Below are positions 7,840-16,279 of a stretch of DNA of 61,730 bases, in pieces (position 1 is the stretch's first letter; every line of letters starts with the position of its first letter). The translations under genes and the position numbers were made by a program. The stretch comes from Actinomyces sp. UMB0138 (GTDB taxonomy: Bacteria; Bacillota; Negativicutes; Veillonellales; Veillonellaceae): NCBI RefSeq assembly GCF_002849225.1, contig NZ_PKMC01000004.1:1-61730 (forward strand). The letters run 5' to 3'. A model generated the notes under the pieces. The model was not told the DNA's origin. It worked only from the letters and a program-made list of their open reading frames with translations, and searched no databases.

Positions 7840-9364
7840 TTAAACTCCAGGAGTTTTAGTGGCCTCAGTGACTATCTGGGAAAGCACGAGTTTGGCGCAC
7901 GGCAAAGCTATCCCGTTTCCCCACAGCTTGTATAACGCCCGGTCGGTCACTGGATTAGCCAGCCATTTGCGTACTTGCGTGCGGGTTTTAGGTCTTTTCA
8001 ATCCTTGCACCTTGCCCCAGCTGGCCCAGACCTGCCACCAATAATCCAACTGTGAATCTGTAGGATTGCTGATTGCTAAATCCTGTGTCCAATCATCAGG
8101 GAATCCTTGTAGGCGCGCATTCGGTTGGGGTTAAGCGTCTCACGCGGTATTCGGGCATTCTAGGGTCGGTGACCAGGGGTGGCTCAGTTGGGTCCGAAGC
8201 CAACAGAGCACCAGCAATATTGACGTTGCCTCGGCAGAAGAAGTCGGACTTTGATGCCGAGATGACATCGGGTTGCATGATGGCGATGCCGCCTTGGTTA
8301 CAGGTCGGAGTTATCCCTGACGTATCGAGCGTCTTGGATACCTCGGTGGGATAACCGTACCTGCCCACTGCCGCGCCGCGTCCCTCATGTAACGCATTGA
8401 AACCGTAGGCGGTAGCGATGATGGGAGTATTGCCTCCGCCAGTGCCGTAACGAGCGGTCACGGTTGGTGCTATCTGGCATGGTCCGCCCACTCTGGCATC
8501 ATGAGGATGATGGTCAAACAGTAGCGGCTCAATAATACTCTGGTCGTTACTGCATCCGAGCGTGCCAGACAGATTTGTTTGCACGAGCGGGCCTTTACCA
8601 CCACCGGGTTTACCTGCCCACATCCGCAAGGCGAACACATCTAAAGATTTGCTTGCCTCGTGAGTGCCTGCTCGAGGATTGGTGGGAGGGTTTTGCTTTT
8701 CACTGCAGACCGGCGCAAGATCCCGGAACACGCGTTGGGGCTCAAAGAGTATGTGTCCGGCACGCCCGCTTGCAAAATCTGCGATAAGGTAGATTTTTTT
8801 GCGTCGTTGGGGTACTCCGAAAAATTGCGCGTCCAATACTCGCCACGCAATACTCCATTGGTCTGCCACGACCGCTCCAGCTTTATGCCACTTTTGTACT
8901 CGAGGTAGGTCAGCCGCTGCCGTTTCGTCGACAACCGAGATGAGGTTTTGCAGGACGCTGTGGAAGTCTGCCCCTTTATTGCTTGAGAAGGCTCCGGGCA
9001 CGTTTTCCCAAACAGCGAATCTTGGATATAGACCATGACTTGCCTTTCTCATTTCTCTGATGACTCTGACAGCTTGATGGAATAAACCCGAACGCTCGCC
9101 AGCTAAACCCGCCCTTTTACCTGCCACCGACAGGTCTTGGCAAGGAGAACCAAACGTGACCACATCCACCGGCTCTAGCTGACTGCCGTCAATATCGCAG
9201 ATGTCGCCCAGGTGTTGCATTTGCGGAAAACGCGTGGTGGTGACCAGAATCGGGAAAGACTCAATCTCGCTCGCCCACACAGGTTCGATACCAACCTTTG
9301 TTGCCGCTAGTGGGAAACCACCCGAGCCATCAAAAAGCGAGCCAAGCCTTAAAGTTTTTGTCAA
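7840..9364 (-). pseudogene. C5-cytosine DNA methyltransferase, split by a frameshift
   Basis: Motif I (LFDGSGGFPLA), motif IV with the catalytic cysteine (GSPCQDLSVAG), ENV and QRRKKIYLIAD are in the upstream frame. That frame reads into RRLTPTECA and then stops at 8096. The rest of motif IX (LQGFPDDW) and motif X (GNGIALP) continue in another frame down to 7840. The break lies in a GCGCGC run at 8113-8118, and two added bases would restore one protein of about 508 aa. As it stands the enzyme lacks its C-terminal motifs and is probably inactive. It sits next to an N6/N4 methylase and SAM synthetase. Confidence 0.85.
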
Positions 9365-9367
9365 GGG

Positions 9368-10633
9368 TTAGCCTTTCTGCTTGGGGCGGTCGACCTCTTT
9401 CACCAGATCCAGGTAGCCGTATTGCTTGCCCTCTCGCTCACAAGTGATCTCAGCTGCGTCTCCGGTTGCTTCGGCGTAGCGGCGCAGAATCACGGAAGCG
9501 TATTTCGGGTCGAGCTCCATGGCGTAGCAGACGCGATCCAACTGCGCGGCTGCCATCAACGTGGAGCCTGAGCCAGCGAAACAATCGAGCACGATGGCGT
9601 TGGTTGGCGTGGAATTAATGATCGGGTACCCCATCAAATCTAGCGGTTTACTCGTGGGATGCTCACTATTCTTGCTTGGTTTGTCGAAGCGCCACACGGT
9701 GGTTTGTTTCCGGTCGGCGAACCAGCGGTGCTTACCGCCGGTTTTCCAGCCGAACAGGATCGGTTCGTGCTGCCACTGGTACGGCGAGCGCCCCAACACG
9801 AGGGAGTTCTTCACCCAAATACACGTGCCAGAGAGATAAAACCCCGCTTCTTTGAATGCGCGACGGAAGTTGAGTCCTTCGGTGTCGGCATGGAACACAT
9901 AGGCTGAAGAGCCAGGCTCGCAGACGGTGGCCATATTGGTGAGTGAATCAAGTAGGAACTGGTAGAACGCACTGTCTTCCATCGTGTCGTTCTTGATTAA
10001 CAGACCAGAAGCCGACTTGTAGGAGGCGTTGTATGGTGGGTCGGTGAGGATCAGGGTGGCCTGCTTGCCACCCATTAACCGCTCCACGTCCTCGGCCTTA
10101 GTGGCATCCCCACACAATAGCTTGTGTTCGCCAAGTGTCCACAGGTCTCCTTCTTGCACGAACGCGGCTTCTTCCAAGGCAGCATTGAGGTCGAAGCCGT
10201 CATCGGTGACTTCGCGCTCAGCGCCGAGACTCAGCAGGGCTTCGATTTCGTCGGTGTCGAAGCCCGTGAGGTTGACATCAAAATCGGCGGTCTGCAGGTC
10301 TGCAATCAACAGGGCCAACTTGGGTTCATCCCATTCGCCACTGATCTTGTTCATGGCGATGTTGAGGGCTTTTTCTTGATTCTCATCAAGATCCACCACC
10401 ACGCACTCAATCTCTTGAATGCCTAGATCGGCGAGCACTTTCAGGCGTTGATGCCCGGAGATGGCTGTGTAGTCATTGCGCTTGTTCACCACGACCAGCT
10501 CGACGTAACCGAACTTCTCGATGCTCGCCTTAAGCTTCTCGTATTCAGCGTCACCAGGCTGGAGATCCTTGCGGGGATTGTAGTCGGCAGGCAGAATTGC
10601 GCTAATCGGAAGAGTTGAAATCTCTAGAGGCAT
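9368..10633 (-). CDS. ParB-like / N6- or N4-DNA methyltransferase fusion
   Basis: Protein of 421 aa. Residues about 1-110 are a ParB/Srx-like nuclease-fold domain (AILPADYNPRKDL, AISGHQRLKVL). From about 170 follows an amino-methyltransferase with DPPYNASY (motif IV) and VLDCFAGSGSTLMAA (SAM-binding motif I). The motif order IV before I fits the beta class (D21_N6_N4_Mtase). Such fusions are common in temperate phages and modify phage DNA against host restriction or mark lysogens. The gene overlaps the HNH gene start-to-stop by 10 bases. Confidence 0.92.
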   Translation of the reverse strand: MPLEISTLPISAILPADYNPRKDLQPGDAEYEKLKASIEKFGYVELVVVNKRNDYTAISGHQRLKVLADLGIQEIECVVVDLDENQEKALNIAMNKISGEWDEPKLALLIADLQTADFDVNLTGFDTDEIEALLSLGAEREVTDDGFDLNAALEEAAFVQEGDLWTLGEHKLLCGDATKAEDVERLMGGKQATLILTDPPYNASYKSASGLLIKNDTMEDSAFYQFLLDSLTNMATVCEPGSSAYVFHADTEGLNFRRAFKEAGFYLSGTCIWVKNSLVLGRSPYQWQHEPILFGWKTGGKHRWFADRKQTTVWRFDKPSKNSEHPTSKPLDLMGYPIINSTPTNAIVLDCFAGSGSTLMAAAQLDRVCYAMELDPKYASVILRRYAEATGDAAEITCEREGKQYGYLDLVKEVDRPKQKG

Positions 10634-11097
10634 AGCCCCAACCTTTCTCTGGCAAGTAGCTGCAGAACGTCGTAATCAGGTAATAGTGAGTAAAGAATAT
10701 ATGTCTGCTTTTCCACCTTTGGGTGGCACGAGCGGCACAAAACTGCAAGGTTGCGCAGTTGAGCTGTGCCGTCTTGTTTAACAGGAATAATGTGGTGCAC
10801 GGTTAGGCTTTCGCGAGATCCGCATCGTGCGCATGACATATCCTCACGAAGACGCTTGCTCAATAACTGCCACTCGTAGTCGTAGGGCTTGAATGTTCGC
10901 TTCTTCTGGGCATTCGAACGAAGCGTTGCGATTAGCTTGGATCTTTTGCACTCGTCGTAACTAGCCCAATGCTCACGTGTCGTTGTACCGATTCGTGCTT
11001 TTGTTTCAGGCGAATGGTAGTTATCGCCTAGCCGTTCTTTCCTTCTCTTAAGACCAGCACTGACTTTCGCCCGAAATTTAGAGTCTCGATTTTTCAT
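10624..11097 (-). CDS. HNH endonuclease, probably homing
   Basis: Protein of 157 aa. The C-terminal half is an HNH/McrA-type zinc nuclease: CARCGS, LTVHHIIPV (the HH pair), LRNLAVLCRSCH. The basic N-terminal part (SAGLKRRKERLG) resembles DNA-binding modules of homing nucleases. It stands between the SAM synthetase block and the methylase, a typical free-standing homing position. It is transcribed with its neighbours. Confidence 0.85.
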   Translation of the reverse strand: MKNRDSKFRAKVSAGLKRRKERLGDNYHSPETKARIGTTTREHWASYDECKRSKLIATLRSNAQKKRTFKPYDYEWQLLSKRLREDMSCARCGSRESLTVHHIIPVKQDGTAQLRNLAVLCRSCHPKVEKQTYILYSLLPDYDVLQLLARERLGLCL

Positions 11098-11106
11098 TTG
11101 AAGATT

Positions 11107-11232
11107 CTATCGAGTCTTTTGCCACTCGTTTTGGCAGGGAACTGAGCGAAAGAAGTGCTGAGGAACTCGCCCCTGTTGATAACTGCGGTGCCCTGAAACT
11201 CCACAGGTTTCACAAACGAAGTCGACCCTCAC
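11107..11232 (-). CDS. Small CxxC protein coupled to SAM synthetase
   Basis: Protein of about 41 aa beginning MRVDFVCETCGVSGHRSYQQ, with a CETC zinc-knuckle-like pair and a later lone cysteine. The GTG start at 11232 overlaps the TGA of the SAM synthetase gene, with AAAGGAG seven bases upstream, so translation is coupled. The longer reading frame to 11292 lies inside metK and is unlikely. No function is recognised. Confidence 0.55.
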   Translation of the reverse strand: MRVDFVCETCGVSGHRSYQQGRVPQHFFRSVPCQNEWQKTR

Positions 11233-12395
11233 CACGTATCTCCTTTCACGATCCGACGCAACTGTGTCGCCCAGTCCCAGGTACGCTCCCACTGAGCGGT
11301 AAGGTCACCGAAATGCCCATACGCTGAATAATCCGAAAAGCGCGTATGTGTGCCGAGCTTCAATGCTTCGATAATTCCTGCCGGACGCAAGGGGAATACG
11401 TCGCGGCACGCCTGCTCAATCAATGCTTCGGCATAAGCGCCAGTGCCGTGCGTATCTACGGCGAACGCGACAGGGTCTGCTTTACCTATCGCGTAGGAGA
11501 TGGTGACGTGGCATTGCTCAGCTAGGCCTGCATCCACCACAGACTTGGCGATCAGCCGGGCCATGTATGCACCAGAGCGGTCGACCTTGGAGTGGTCTTT
11601 ACCCGAGAACGCCCCTCCACCATGGGGTGCAAGCCCGCCGTAGGTATCGACCATGAGCTTTCGGCCAGTCAGCCCAGTGTCTGCGGCAGGGCCACCCTCG
11701 ACGAAACGCCCTGAAGGGTTGATCAGGATTTCGGTGTGTTCGTCGATTTCGATCTCGCGACACGCCGCCGAGATAACCAGCGAAATCAGACGCTGGTTGA
11801 AATCCTCCACGTTAATGCCTGGCTTGTGCTGGACCGAGACCACAATCGTGGCGATACGTTTAGGGGTTTCGCCGTCATACTCAACAGTGACCTGGGCTTT
11901 CCCGTCCGGGCCGAGCTCTGGAATCTTGCCGTCTGTGAATGCTTGATCGAGACGCTTGCAGATCCGGTGAGCATAAACCAGTGGCAACGGGAGTCGTTCT
12001 TCGCTCTCGGCTGTGGCGTAGCCGTAGACGGTGCCTTGATCGCCAGCACCAACCATTACGTGAGAACTCGTATCACCGTGGCGTGCTTCTAAAGATTTAT
12101 CGACCCCGCCAGCAATATCGCTCGATTGGCAGTGAATTTTGGCGCGGATGCGGAACCGGCGCGGATCATAACCCACATGCTCAAGCGCTGCGCGTACCAG
12201 CATCGGAATCTCAAGCTTTGCCTTGCAGGTGATCTCGCCAGCGACATAGATGCGTGCTTTGGTTGCCATCACTTCGACAGCCACTCTGGCGGCAGGGTCT
12301 TCGTAGAGGGCACGATCCAAAATGCAGTCGGCGATGTAGTCGCACAGCTTGTCCGGGTGCCCGGCGCGCACGCTTTCAGCGGTTTTCAACGACAT
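11229..12395 (-). CDS. metK: S-adenosylmethionine synthetase (methionine adenosyltransferase)
   Basis: Makes SAM from methionine and ATP. The family signatures are present: ESVRAGHPDKLCDYIAD near the N-terminus with the active-site His, GAGDQGTVYGYA, and GGGAFSGKDHSKVDRSGAY. The length (about 388 aa) is normal, so all three domains are there. ATG at 12395 is preferred over the TTG at 12401. Its place directly before HNH and two DNA methylases suggests it feeds them during infection. A terminator at 12433-12467 isolates it from the TetR gene upstream. Confidence 0.95.
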   Translation of the reverse strand: MSLKTAESVRAGHPDKLCDYIADCILDRALYEDPAARVAVEVMATKARIYVAGEITCKAKLEIPMLVRAALEHVGYDPRRFRIRAKIHCQSSDIAGGVDKSLEARHGDTSSHVMVGAGDQGTVYGYATAESEERLPLPLVYAHRICKRLDQAFTDGKIPELGPDGKAQVTVEYDGETPKRIATIVVSVQHKPGINVEDFNQRLISLVISAACREIEIDEHTEILINPSGRFVEGGPAADTGLTGRKLMVDTYGGLAPHGGGAFSGKDHSKVDRSGAYMARLIAKSVVDAGLAEQCHVTISYAIGKADPVAFAVDTHGTGAYAEALIEQACRDVFPLRPAGIIEALKLGTHTRFSDYSAYGHFGDLTAQWERTWDWATQLRRIVKGDTW

Positions 12396-12432
12396 ATACA
12401 ACTCGCTTTCATAAATTGATATGGGGTGGGAA

Positions 12433-12467
12433 TAAAAAAGTGAGCGCCAGCTGTGCGGGCGCTCACT
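12433..12467 (-). terminator. Rho-independent terminator after TetR gene
   Basis: Perfect 9-bp stem (AGTGAGCGC/GCGCTCACT) with an 11-base loop, followed in the minus direction by TTTTTTATT. It ends the transcript of the TetR gene and means metK needs its own promoter or read-through. Confidence 0.9.
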
Positions 12468-12495
12468 AAGACGATGATTGAGAAGTGGGTCAGAG

Positions 12496-13173
12496 TTAAG
12501 GCAGCAGGGTGTGTTTGATGCCGTCTAGGATCACATCGATGACGAGGTCGTAGTATTCCTCGGACATCGCTTCTTCTTCATCAAGGTGTGAGAGAGGCTC
12601 CAGGTAAGAGTTGACAATACTGGTCAGTCCAACAGATTGAGCCATCATAGGCTCAAGCCTGACAAGCATTTCGTGCAGGTTGTGGCGAGGTTGGATTTGA
12701 TTGGATGCGCGCAGGTTTCTCGCTCCGATCGTGTGGATGATCGAGTTCGCGATAATTGTGTAGGCCACAGGCGAATTGTCACCAAACCCAGCTTCTTGTA
12801 GTTTGGCCCAGGCTCCATCGATCATCGGCAAAAACTGTTCAGTGAACTTGCCCCGCGCGAACCTGTCGGTAATCCCTGGATATGCTAGCAATGCGGGGCG
12901 TAGATTGTGAGCCATAGCTCGAAACCAGGCTTTCCATTCAAGGTCCGGGTCGGGAACTTCAATCCCGACACATACCCGGTCTACAACAGCATCACAAATG
13001 GCTTCCTTGTTTGGAAAATAATGATAAATCACTGAGGGAACCACGCCCAGTTCACGGGCAATGTCCCGTACTGACCATCCCTCAACGCCACTGATCGCGC
13101 TTAACTGTACAGCTTGTTTGACAATCAGCTCGCGTGATAGCCCAGCCCTTCGCCCCGTTAGCACAGTGTTCAT
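12496..13173 (-). CDS. TetR-family repressor of the adjacent MFS pump (cassette 1)
   Basis: Protein of 225 aa with an N-terminal helix-turn-helix (VRDIARELGVVPSVIYHYFPNKEAI) and a helical ligand-binding domain. It is divergent from the MFS gene at 13266. The 90-base gap holds a 12-bp inverted repeat, the likely operator. It is clearly related to the TetR protein at 57735-58436: both share LGVVPSVIYH and the late SEEYYDL/SQEYFEI region. It most likely represses the pump and itself until an inducer binds. Confidence 0.9.
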   Translation of the reverse strand: MNTVLTGRRAGLSRELIVKQAVQLSAISGVEGWSVRDIARELGVVPSVIYHYFPNKEAICDAVVDRVCVGIEVPDPDLEWKAWFRAMAHNLRPALLAYPGITDRFARGKFTEQFLPMIDGAWAKLQEAGFGDNSPVAYTIIANSIIHTIGARNLRASNQIQPRHNLHEMLVRLEPMMAQSVGLTSIVNSYLEPLSHLDEEEAMSEEYYDLVIDVILDGIKHTLLP

Positions 13174-13202
13174 AAGGTGACCCTTAACTTATTCCTTGAC
13201 CC

Positions 13203-13253
13203 TTACTAGAACACCATTCTACAATATCCCTAAGTGAAACAGTGTTCTAGTAA
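13203..13253. promoter_or_regulatory. Divergent TetR operator, cassette 1
   Basis: Inverted repeat TTACTAGAACAC (13203-13214) and GTGTTCTAGTAA (13242-13253), perfect over 12 bp, in the gap between the divergent TetR and MFS genes. Its core ACTAGAAC/GTTCTAGT also forms the palindrome in front of the second TetR/MFS pair at 58460-58490. Confidence 0.8.
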
Positions 13254-13265
13254 TGGAGTGTAGTG

Positions 13266-14495
13266 ATGCCTGACCCTCGTAGTAATAGGCCGACACAGAG
13301 TTCTATTGATCCAGGAGCGCAAGCGAACCTGGTAGTGGGAATCGTTTTTCTCGCCTTTATGGGGCAAATGATTCTCAATCCGATCATCGCGCCACTGTCA
13401 CGACAGATGGGATTGCGGGAATGGCATATTGGCGCCACTATCTCTTTGGCAGCGATTGTACTAGCGAGCTTGAGTGCTTATTGGGGGCGAGCTTCCCAAC
13501 GTGTCGGCGCTAAACGTGTACTCGCTACCGGGCTTGTGATCGCGATCATCGCTTTGAGCGCCTTCGGTATTGTCTCCTACCTGGGGATGAACCAGGTAGT
13601 TGGCGGTGTCGGACTAGTTTTTGGTGTTGTGATCACTCGTGGTTTGCTCTATGGCGGAGGGATTTCAGCGATCGCCCCGACCGCGCAAGCCCACCTGGTC
13701 ACGCATGCTGCCAGCGAGAACGGGCGGGTAAAAGCACTGGGCATGATTGGAGCGGCTCAAGGGATGGCCTCCATTGTTGGAGGTGTTACTGGAGGTGTGT
13801 TAGCCGCTGCTGGTGGCCTGCTCTTGCCCTTGGTGGTCATGCCCGTTGTGATGGTGATTGGTCTGGTTGTTCTCTTGGTGAGTTTCGCACCTCAAAGCCA
13901 AGGGCAACTTTTTGCAAAGCCTCAACGGATTCGCTTCACTGATCCGCGTGTAGCTCCCTGGCTAGCAACTGGTCTGGTGATGTTTCTTGTGTTTTCTTCT
14001 GTTGCTACGATTTTTGGATTCACTGTCCAAGACCGCTTCGCCCTGTCGGCAACTGCGACCGCAGGTATTTCCGCGATTTACCTGACCATCATGGGCGTGA
14101 CCATGATCATTGCCCAAGCGGTGATTGCTCCAAAGACAGGGTGGGGAGCAGCGAAGCTTTTACGTACTGGTCTGACCATTACACTAGTTGCAACTGTGCT
14201 CATTTGGCCTACCTCCTCGCACGCTTTACTGGTTGTCGGGTGTATCGTGCTGGGGGTAGGTATGGGACTGGCGATGCCCGGGTACAACACTGGCCCAACC
14301 TTGAAGATGAGTGCAGATGAGCAAGGCGCAGTGGCTGGCATCATTAACGCTAATAATGGGTTGGCGTACGCGATTGCCCCGCTGGCTTCGACCGCCCTTT
14401 ACGGGTGGAACCCGCTGGCACCCTTCGCCGTCTGTATCGCCTTGATTGCAGTGGTCGTCATCTACGCCCACACCGCACCCGCACTACGCCAATAA
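13266..14495 (+). CDS. Major facilitator superfamily efflux transporter (cassette 1)
   Basis: About 410 aa with 12 predicted membrane segments and the MFS loop GRASQRVGAKR after helix 2. The N-terminal part has GQMILNPIIAPLSRQMGLRE. It probably exports a drug or toxic compound, because it is paired with a TetR repressor. I chose ATG 13266 over GTG 13263; both share the TGGAG site. The gene ends at 14495, exactly abutting the stop codon of the convergent small-terminase gene. It is a homologue of the MFS gene at 58530-59753. Confidence 0.92.
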   Translation: MPDPRSNRPTQSSIDPGAQANLVVGIVFLAFMGQMILNPIIAPLSRQMGLREWHIGATISLAAIVLASLSAYWGRASQRVGAKRVLATGLVIAIIALSAFGIVSYLGMNQVVGGVGLVFGVVITRGLLYGGGISAIAPTAQAHLVTHAASENGRVKALGMIGAAQGMASIVGGVTGGVLAAAGGLLLPLVVMPVVMVIGLVVLLVSFAPQSQGQLFAKPQRIRFTDPRVAPWLATGLVMFLVFSSVATIFGFTVQDRFALSATATAGISAIYLTIMGVTMIIAQAVIAPKTGWGAAKLLRTGLTITLVATVLIWPTSSHALLVVGCIVLGVGMGLAMPGYNTGPTLKMSADEQGAVAGIINANNGLAYAIAPLASTALYGWNPLAPFAVCIALIAVVVIYAHTAPALRQ

Positions 14496-15053
14496 CTATG
14501 AGCGTGCCTGAAGTAGCCGTTCCATCACGTTATCCGCAGGAGTCGGCCCCGAGTAGTCCACCAGCGAGTTGGCTTTGACCACATCGAAAATCTCGTACCA
14601 GAGCGTATTCGCCTGCTTGCTAAACGACTGAGACATGGCCACGAATGGGGACGCGATAGCCGCCCCCGTGGTCGGATGCTTACCCAACAGGCCAAAATCG
14701 GAGATTGCTTCTTCGCATTGAATGAACCGAGCAAAATTCTGCGCATAAGCCTCAATCAACCGTGGAGCTACGAGTTTTTCGCAGCCGCGCTCCTTGAGCC
14801 AGTTCCAGGTATCGCGGTAGATTACGTCAGCACCCAAAGGGTTACCATCACGCTGCACAGCCGCCAAATAAGCCGAAGGTTCTGGCATTACGCTACCTTC
14901 AAGATCCCCGCCCGCTTCCAGATCTGGTGGGTCGAGCGACGCGATGTGGAGGACGCGTGTGTCTTTGCCTTCGGTGATCTTCTCAAACGCAGGTGTGGGC
15001 TTCGCACCTGAGCCTGCTCTGCGTCCGCCGCGCAGTGTTCCGTCTTTCGCCAT
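14496..15053 (-). CDS. terS: Terminase small subunit (P27 family)
   Basis: Protein of 185 aa that recognises the packaging site and recruits the large subunit. The N-terminus is basic and Gly-rich (GTLRGGRRAGSGAKP), followed by the helical P27-like body (FARFIQCEEAISDFG, FSKQANTLWYEIFD). It follows the HNH gene across a 246-base gap, as in many HK97-like phages. The TetR/MFS cassette now lies between it and the rest of the packaging genes. Confidence 0.85.
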   Translation of the reverse strand: MAKDGTLRGGRRAGSGAKPTPAFEKITEGKDTRVLHIASLDPPDLEAGGDLEGSVMPEPSAYLAAVQRDGNPLGADVIYRDTWNWLKERGCEKLVAPRLIEAYAQNFARFIQCEEAISDFGLLGKHPTTGAAIASPFVAMSQSFSKQANTLWYEIFDVVKANSLVDYSGPTPADNVMERLLQARS

Positions 15054-15299
15054 GAAATCTCGCCTCCTTCCAGGCGGTTAGCCCGGTGATGGAGGGCTTG
15101 GGGGTTAATACCCTGTTTGATTCGGTCTTTTTGCGCACGGTTGGCCCCGCCCGCTGACCTCTGACCTGCGGTTAGAGATTGAGAACCCCCACCCCCTCAC
15201 CAGGCTTTCGACGTTGCCCCGTGTCCGCCGAACACCATCAAGGTGGGTAACTTTGAGGTTCCAGAACTTCGGCGCGACAGTGGACAACGTGGGTGCTCG
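15054..15299. other. Gap between HNH and small terminase, possible packaging site
   Basis: About 246 bases with no convincing gene; a 60-codon frame here has no coding character. It holds C/G-rich runs such as GGGGGTTAATACCC near 15102 and CCCCCACCCC near 15187. In HNH phages the cos site is often between hnh and terS, so this is the best candidate, but no defined cos sequence can be read. Confidence 0.35.
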
Positions 15300-15677
15300 T
15301 CAGTAGGTGTAGACCCGAGGTTGTTGCCGCCATCGGTCATCATCGAGCGCGGTCTGCCTGGAGTGGCAAGGCTTGCACAGGCTTCGGAGGTTGTCGAAGT
15401 TGTGGGTGCCGCCGTGTTCGAGCGGGAGAATGTGGTGAACCTCTTGTACTGGCGTGTAGAGACCGGCCTCTAGGCAGTCTTCGCAGAGCGGGTGGGCGGC
15501 GACGTAGGCGGCGCGGATCTTGCGCCACCGTGAGCCGTAGCGGCGATTGATCTTCGGATCACGCTGATACTTCCGATACCGGGCGTCCTCTGCCTTGGCA
15601 TGTTGTTCGCAGTAGCGGTCGTGGGTGAGCTCGGGACAACCAGGGTGAGAGCACGGGGAGGCTGGTTTGACCGGCAT
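15300..15677 (-). CDS. HNH endonuclease next to terminase
   Basis: Protein of about 125 aa. It has an N-terminal zinc cluster (CSHPGCPELTHDRYCEQH) and a C-terminal HNH nuclease (CEDCLEAGLYTPVQEVHHI, NLRSLCKPCHSRQT). HNH proteins just upstream of terS assist terminase cleavage at cos in HK97-like phages. ATG 15677 is chosen because AAGGAG precedes it at correct spacing; the longer frame to 15746 runs through a hairpin. Confidence 0.88.
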   Translation of the reverse strand: MPVKPASPCSHPGCPELTHDRYCEQHAKAEDARYRKYQRDPKINRRYGSRWRKIRAAYVAAHPLCEDCLEAGLYTPVQEVHHILPLEHGGTHNFDNLRSLCKPCHSRQTALDDDRWRQQPRVYTY

Positions 15678-15702
15678 CGCTGGCTCCTTCCCCCCCGGAT
15701 GT

Positions 15703-15747
15703 GGTGAAGCCCCAAGATTCCCGTGTGTGGGTTCTTGGGGCTTCACC
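15703..15747 (-). terminator. Strong hairpin before HNH gene
   Basis: Perfect 15-bp inverted repeat GGTGAAGCCCCAAGA (15703-15717) and its complement at 15733-15747, with a 15-base loop. No T-run follows in the minus direction, so it may be a pause, processing or protein-binding site rather than a simple terminator. It separates the replication genes from the packaging genes. Confidence 0.6.
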
Positions 15748-15820
15748 TAGTTTTCAATCACTTATATGTTCTCACACTGATATGCGGTTTTCTATCGCAT
15801 GTTTCGGATACCCGCTAACG

Positions 15821-16279
15821 CTAGAGCTGTCCATACAAGGCGGTGGCGAACCTGTCGAGGGCCCGGTTCTTGCGCCGATAGACCGTGTCACGCTCGACGT
15901 AGAAATGATCGGCTATCATCGACACCTTCTCATCTTGCGTCCCCTCGCTGAGGAAGAAGCCTTCGAGGATGAAGCGGTCGTCTTCAGCGATGACTTCCCA
16001 CGCAGGCAGAAACCAGTCCATGTACTGGCGAGCCTGCAGGTAGCGAGCCTTGTACGCATCGATCCGCTCAATGCTCGCAACGATCCTGTTCTCCGAAGCG
16101 TGCAGATCACCCGAGGGTGGTGTGCCGTCCATACGCGGAGAAGCAGGACTAGCAGCATCAGCATAAGCCGCCTTGATCTGCTCGTCAGTACTCTCGATGA
16201 TCTGTTCCATCACCGCATAATCCTGCAGAGCTGCGATCGCGGCTTTCCTTGTGTCGAGGTATTTCGTCATCACATGCAT
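15821..16279 (-). CDS. Sigma-like / ArpU-like late transcription regulator
   Basis: Protein of 152 aa, nearly all helical. The C-terminus (VSMIADHFYVERDTVYRRKN) looks like a sigma region 4-type helix-turn-helix. Proteins of this shape at the end of the replication module and just before HNH/terminase (ArpU, RinA, DUF1492 groups) switch on late genes. The start overlaps the SNF2 gene stop; AAAGGA lies 7 bases upstream. The exact family cannot be fixed by eye. Confidence 0.7.
   Translation of the reverse strand: MHVMTKYLDTRKAAIAALQDYAVMEQIIESTDEQIKAAYADAASPASPRMDGTPPSGDLHASENRIVASIERIDAYKARYLQARQYMDWFLPAWEVIAEDDRFILEGFFLSEGTQDEKVSMIADHFYVERDTVYRRKNRALDRFATALYGQL

Noticed and set aside
15105..15287. 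60-codon minus-strand gene between HNH and terS
   Set aside because: No ribosome site and no coding character; a packaging-site region is more likely.
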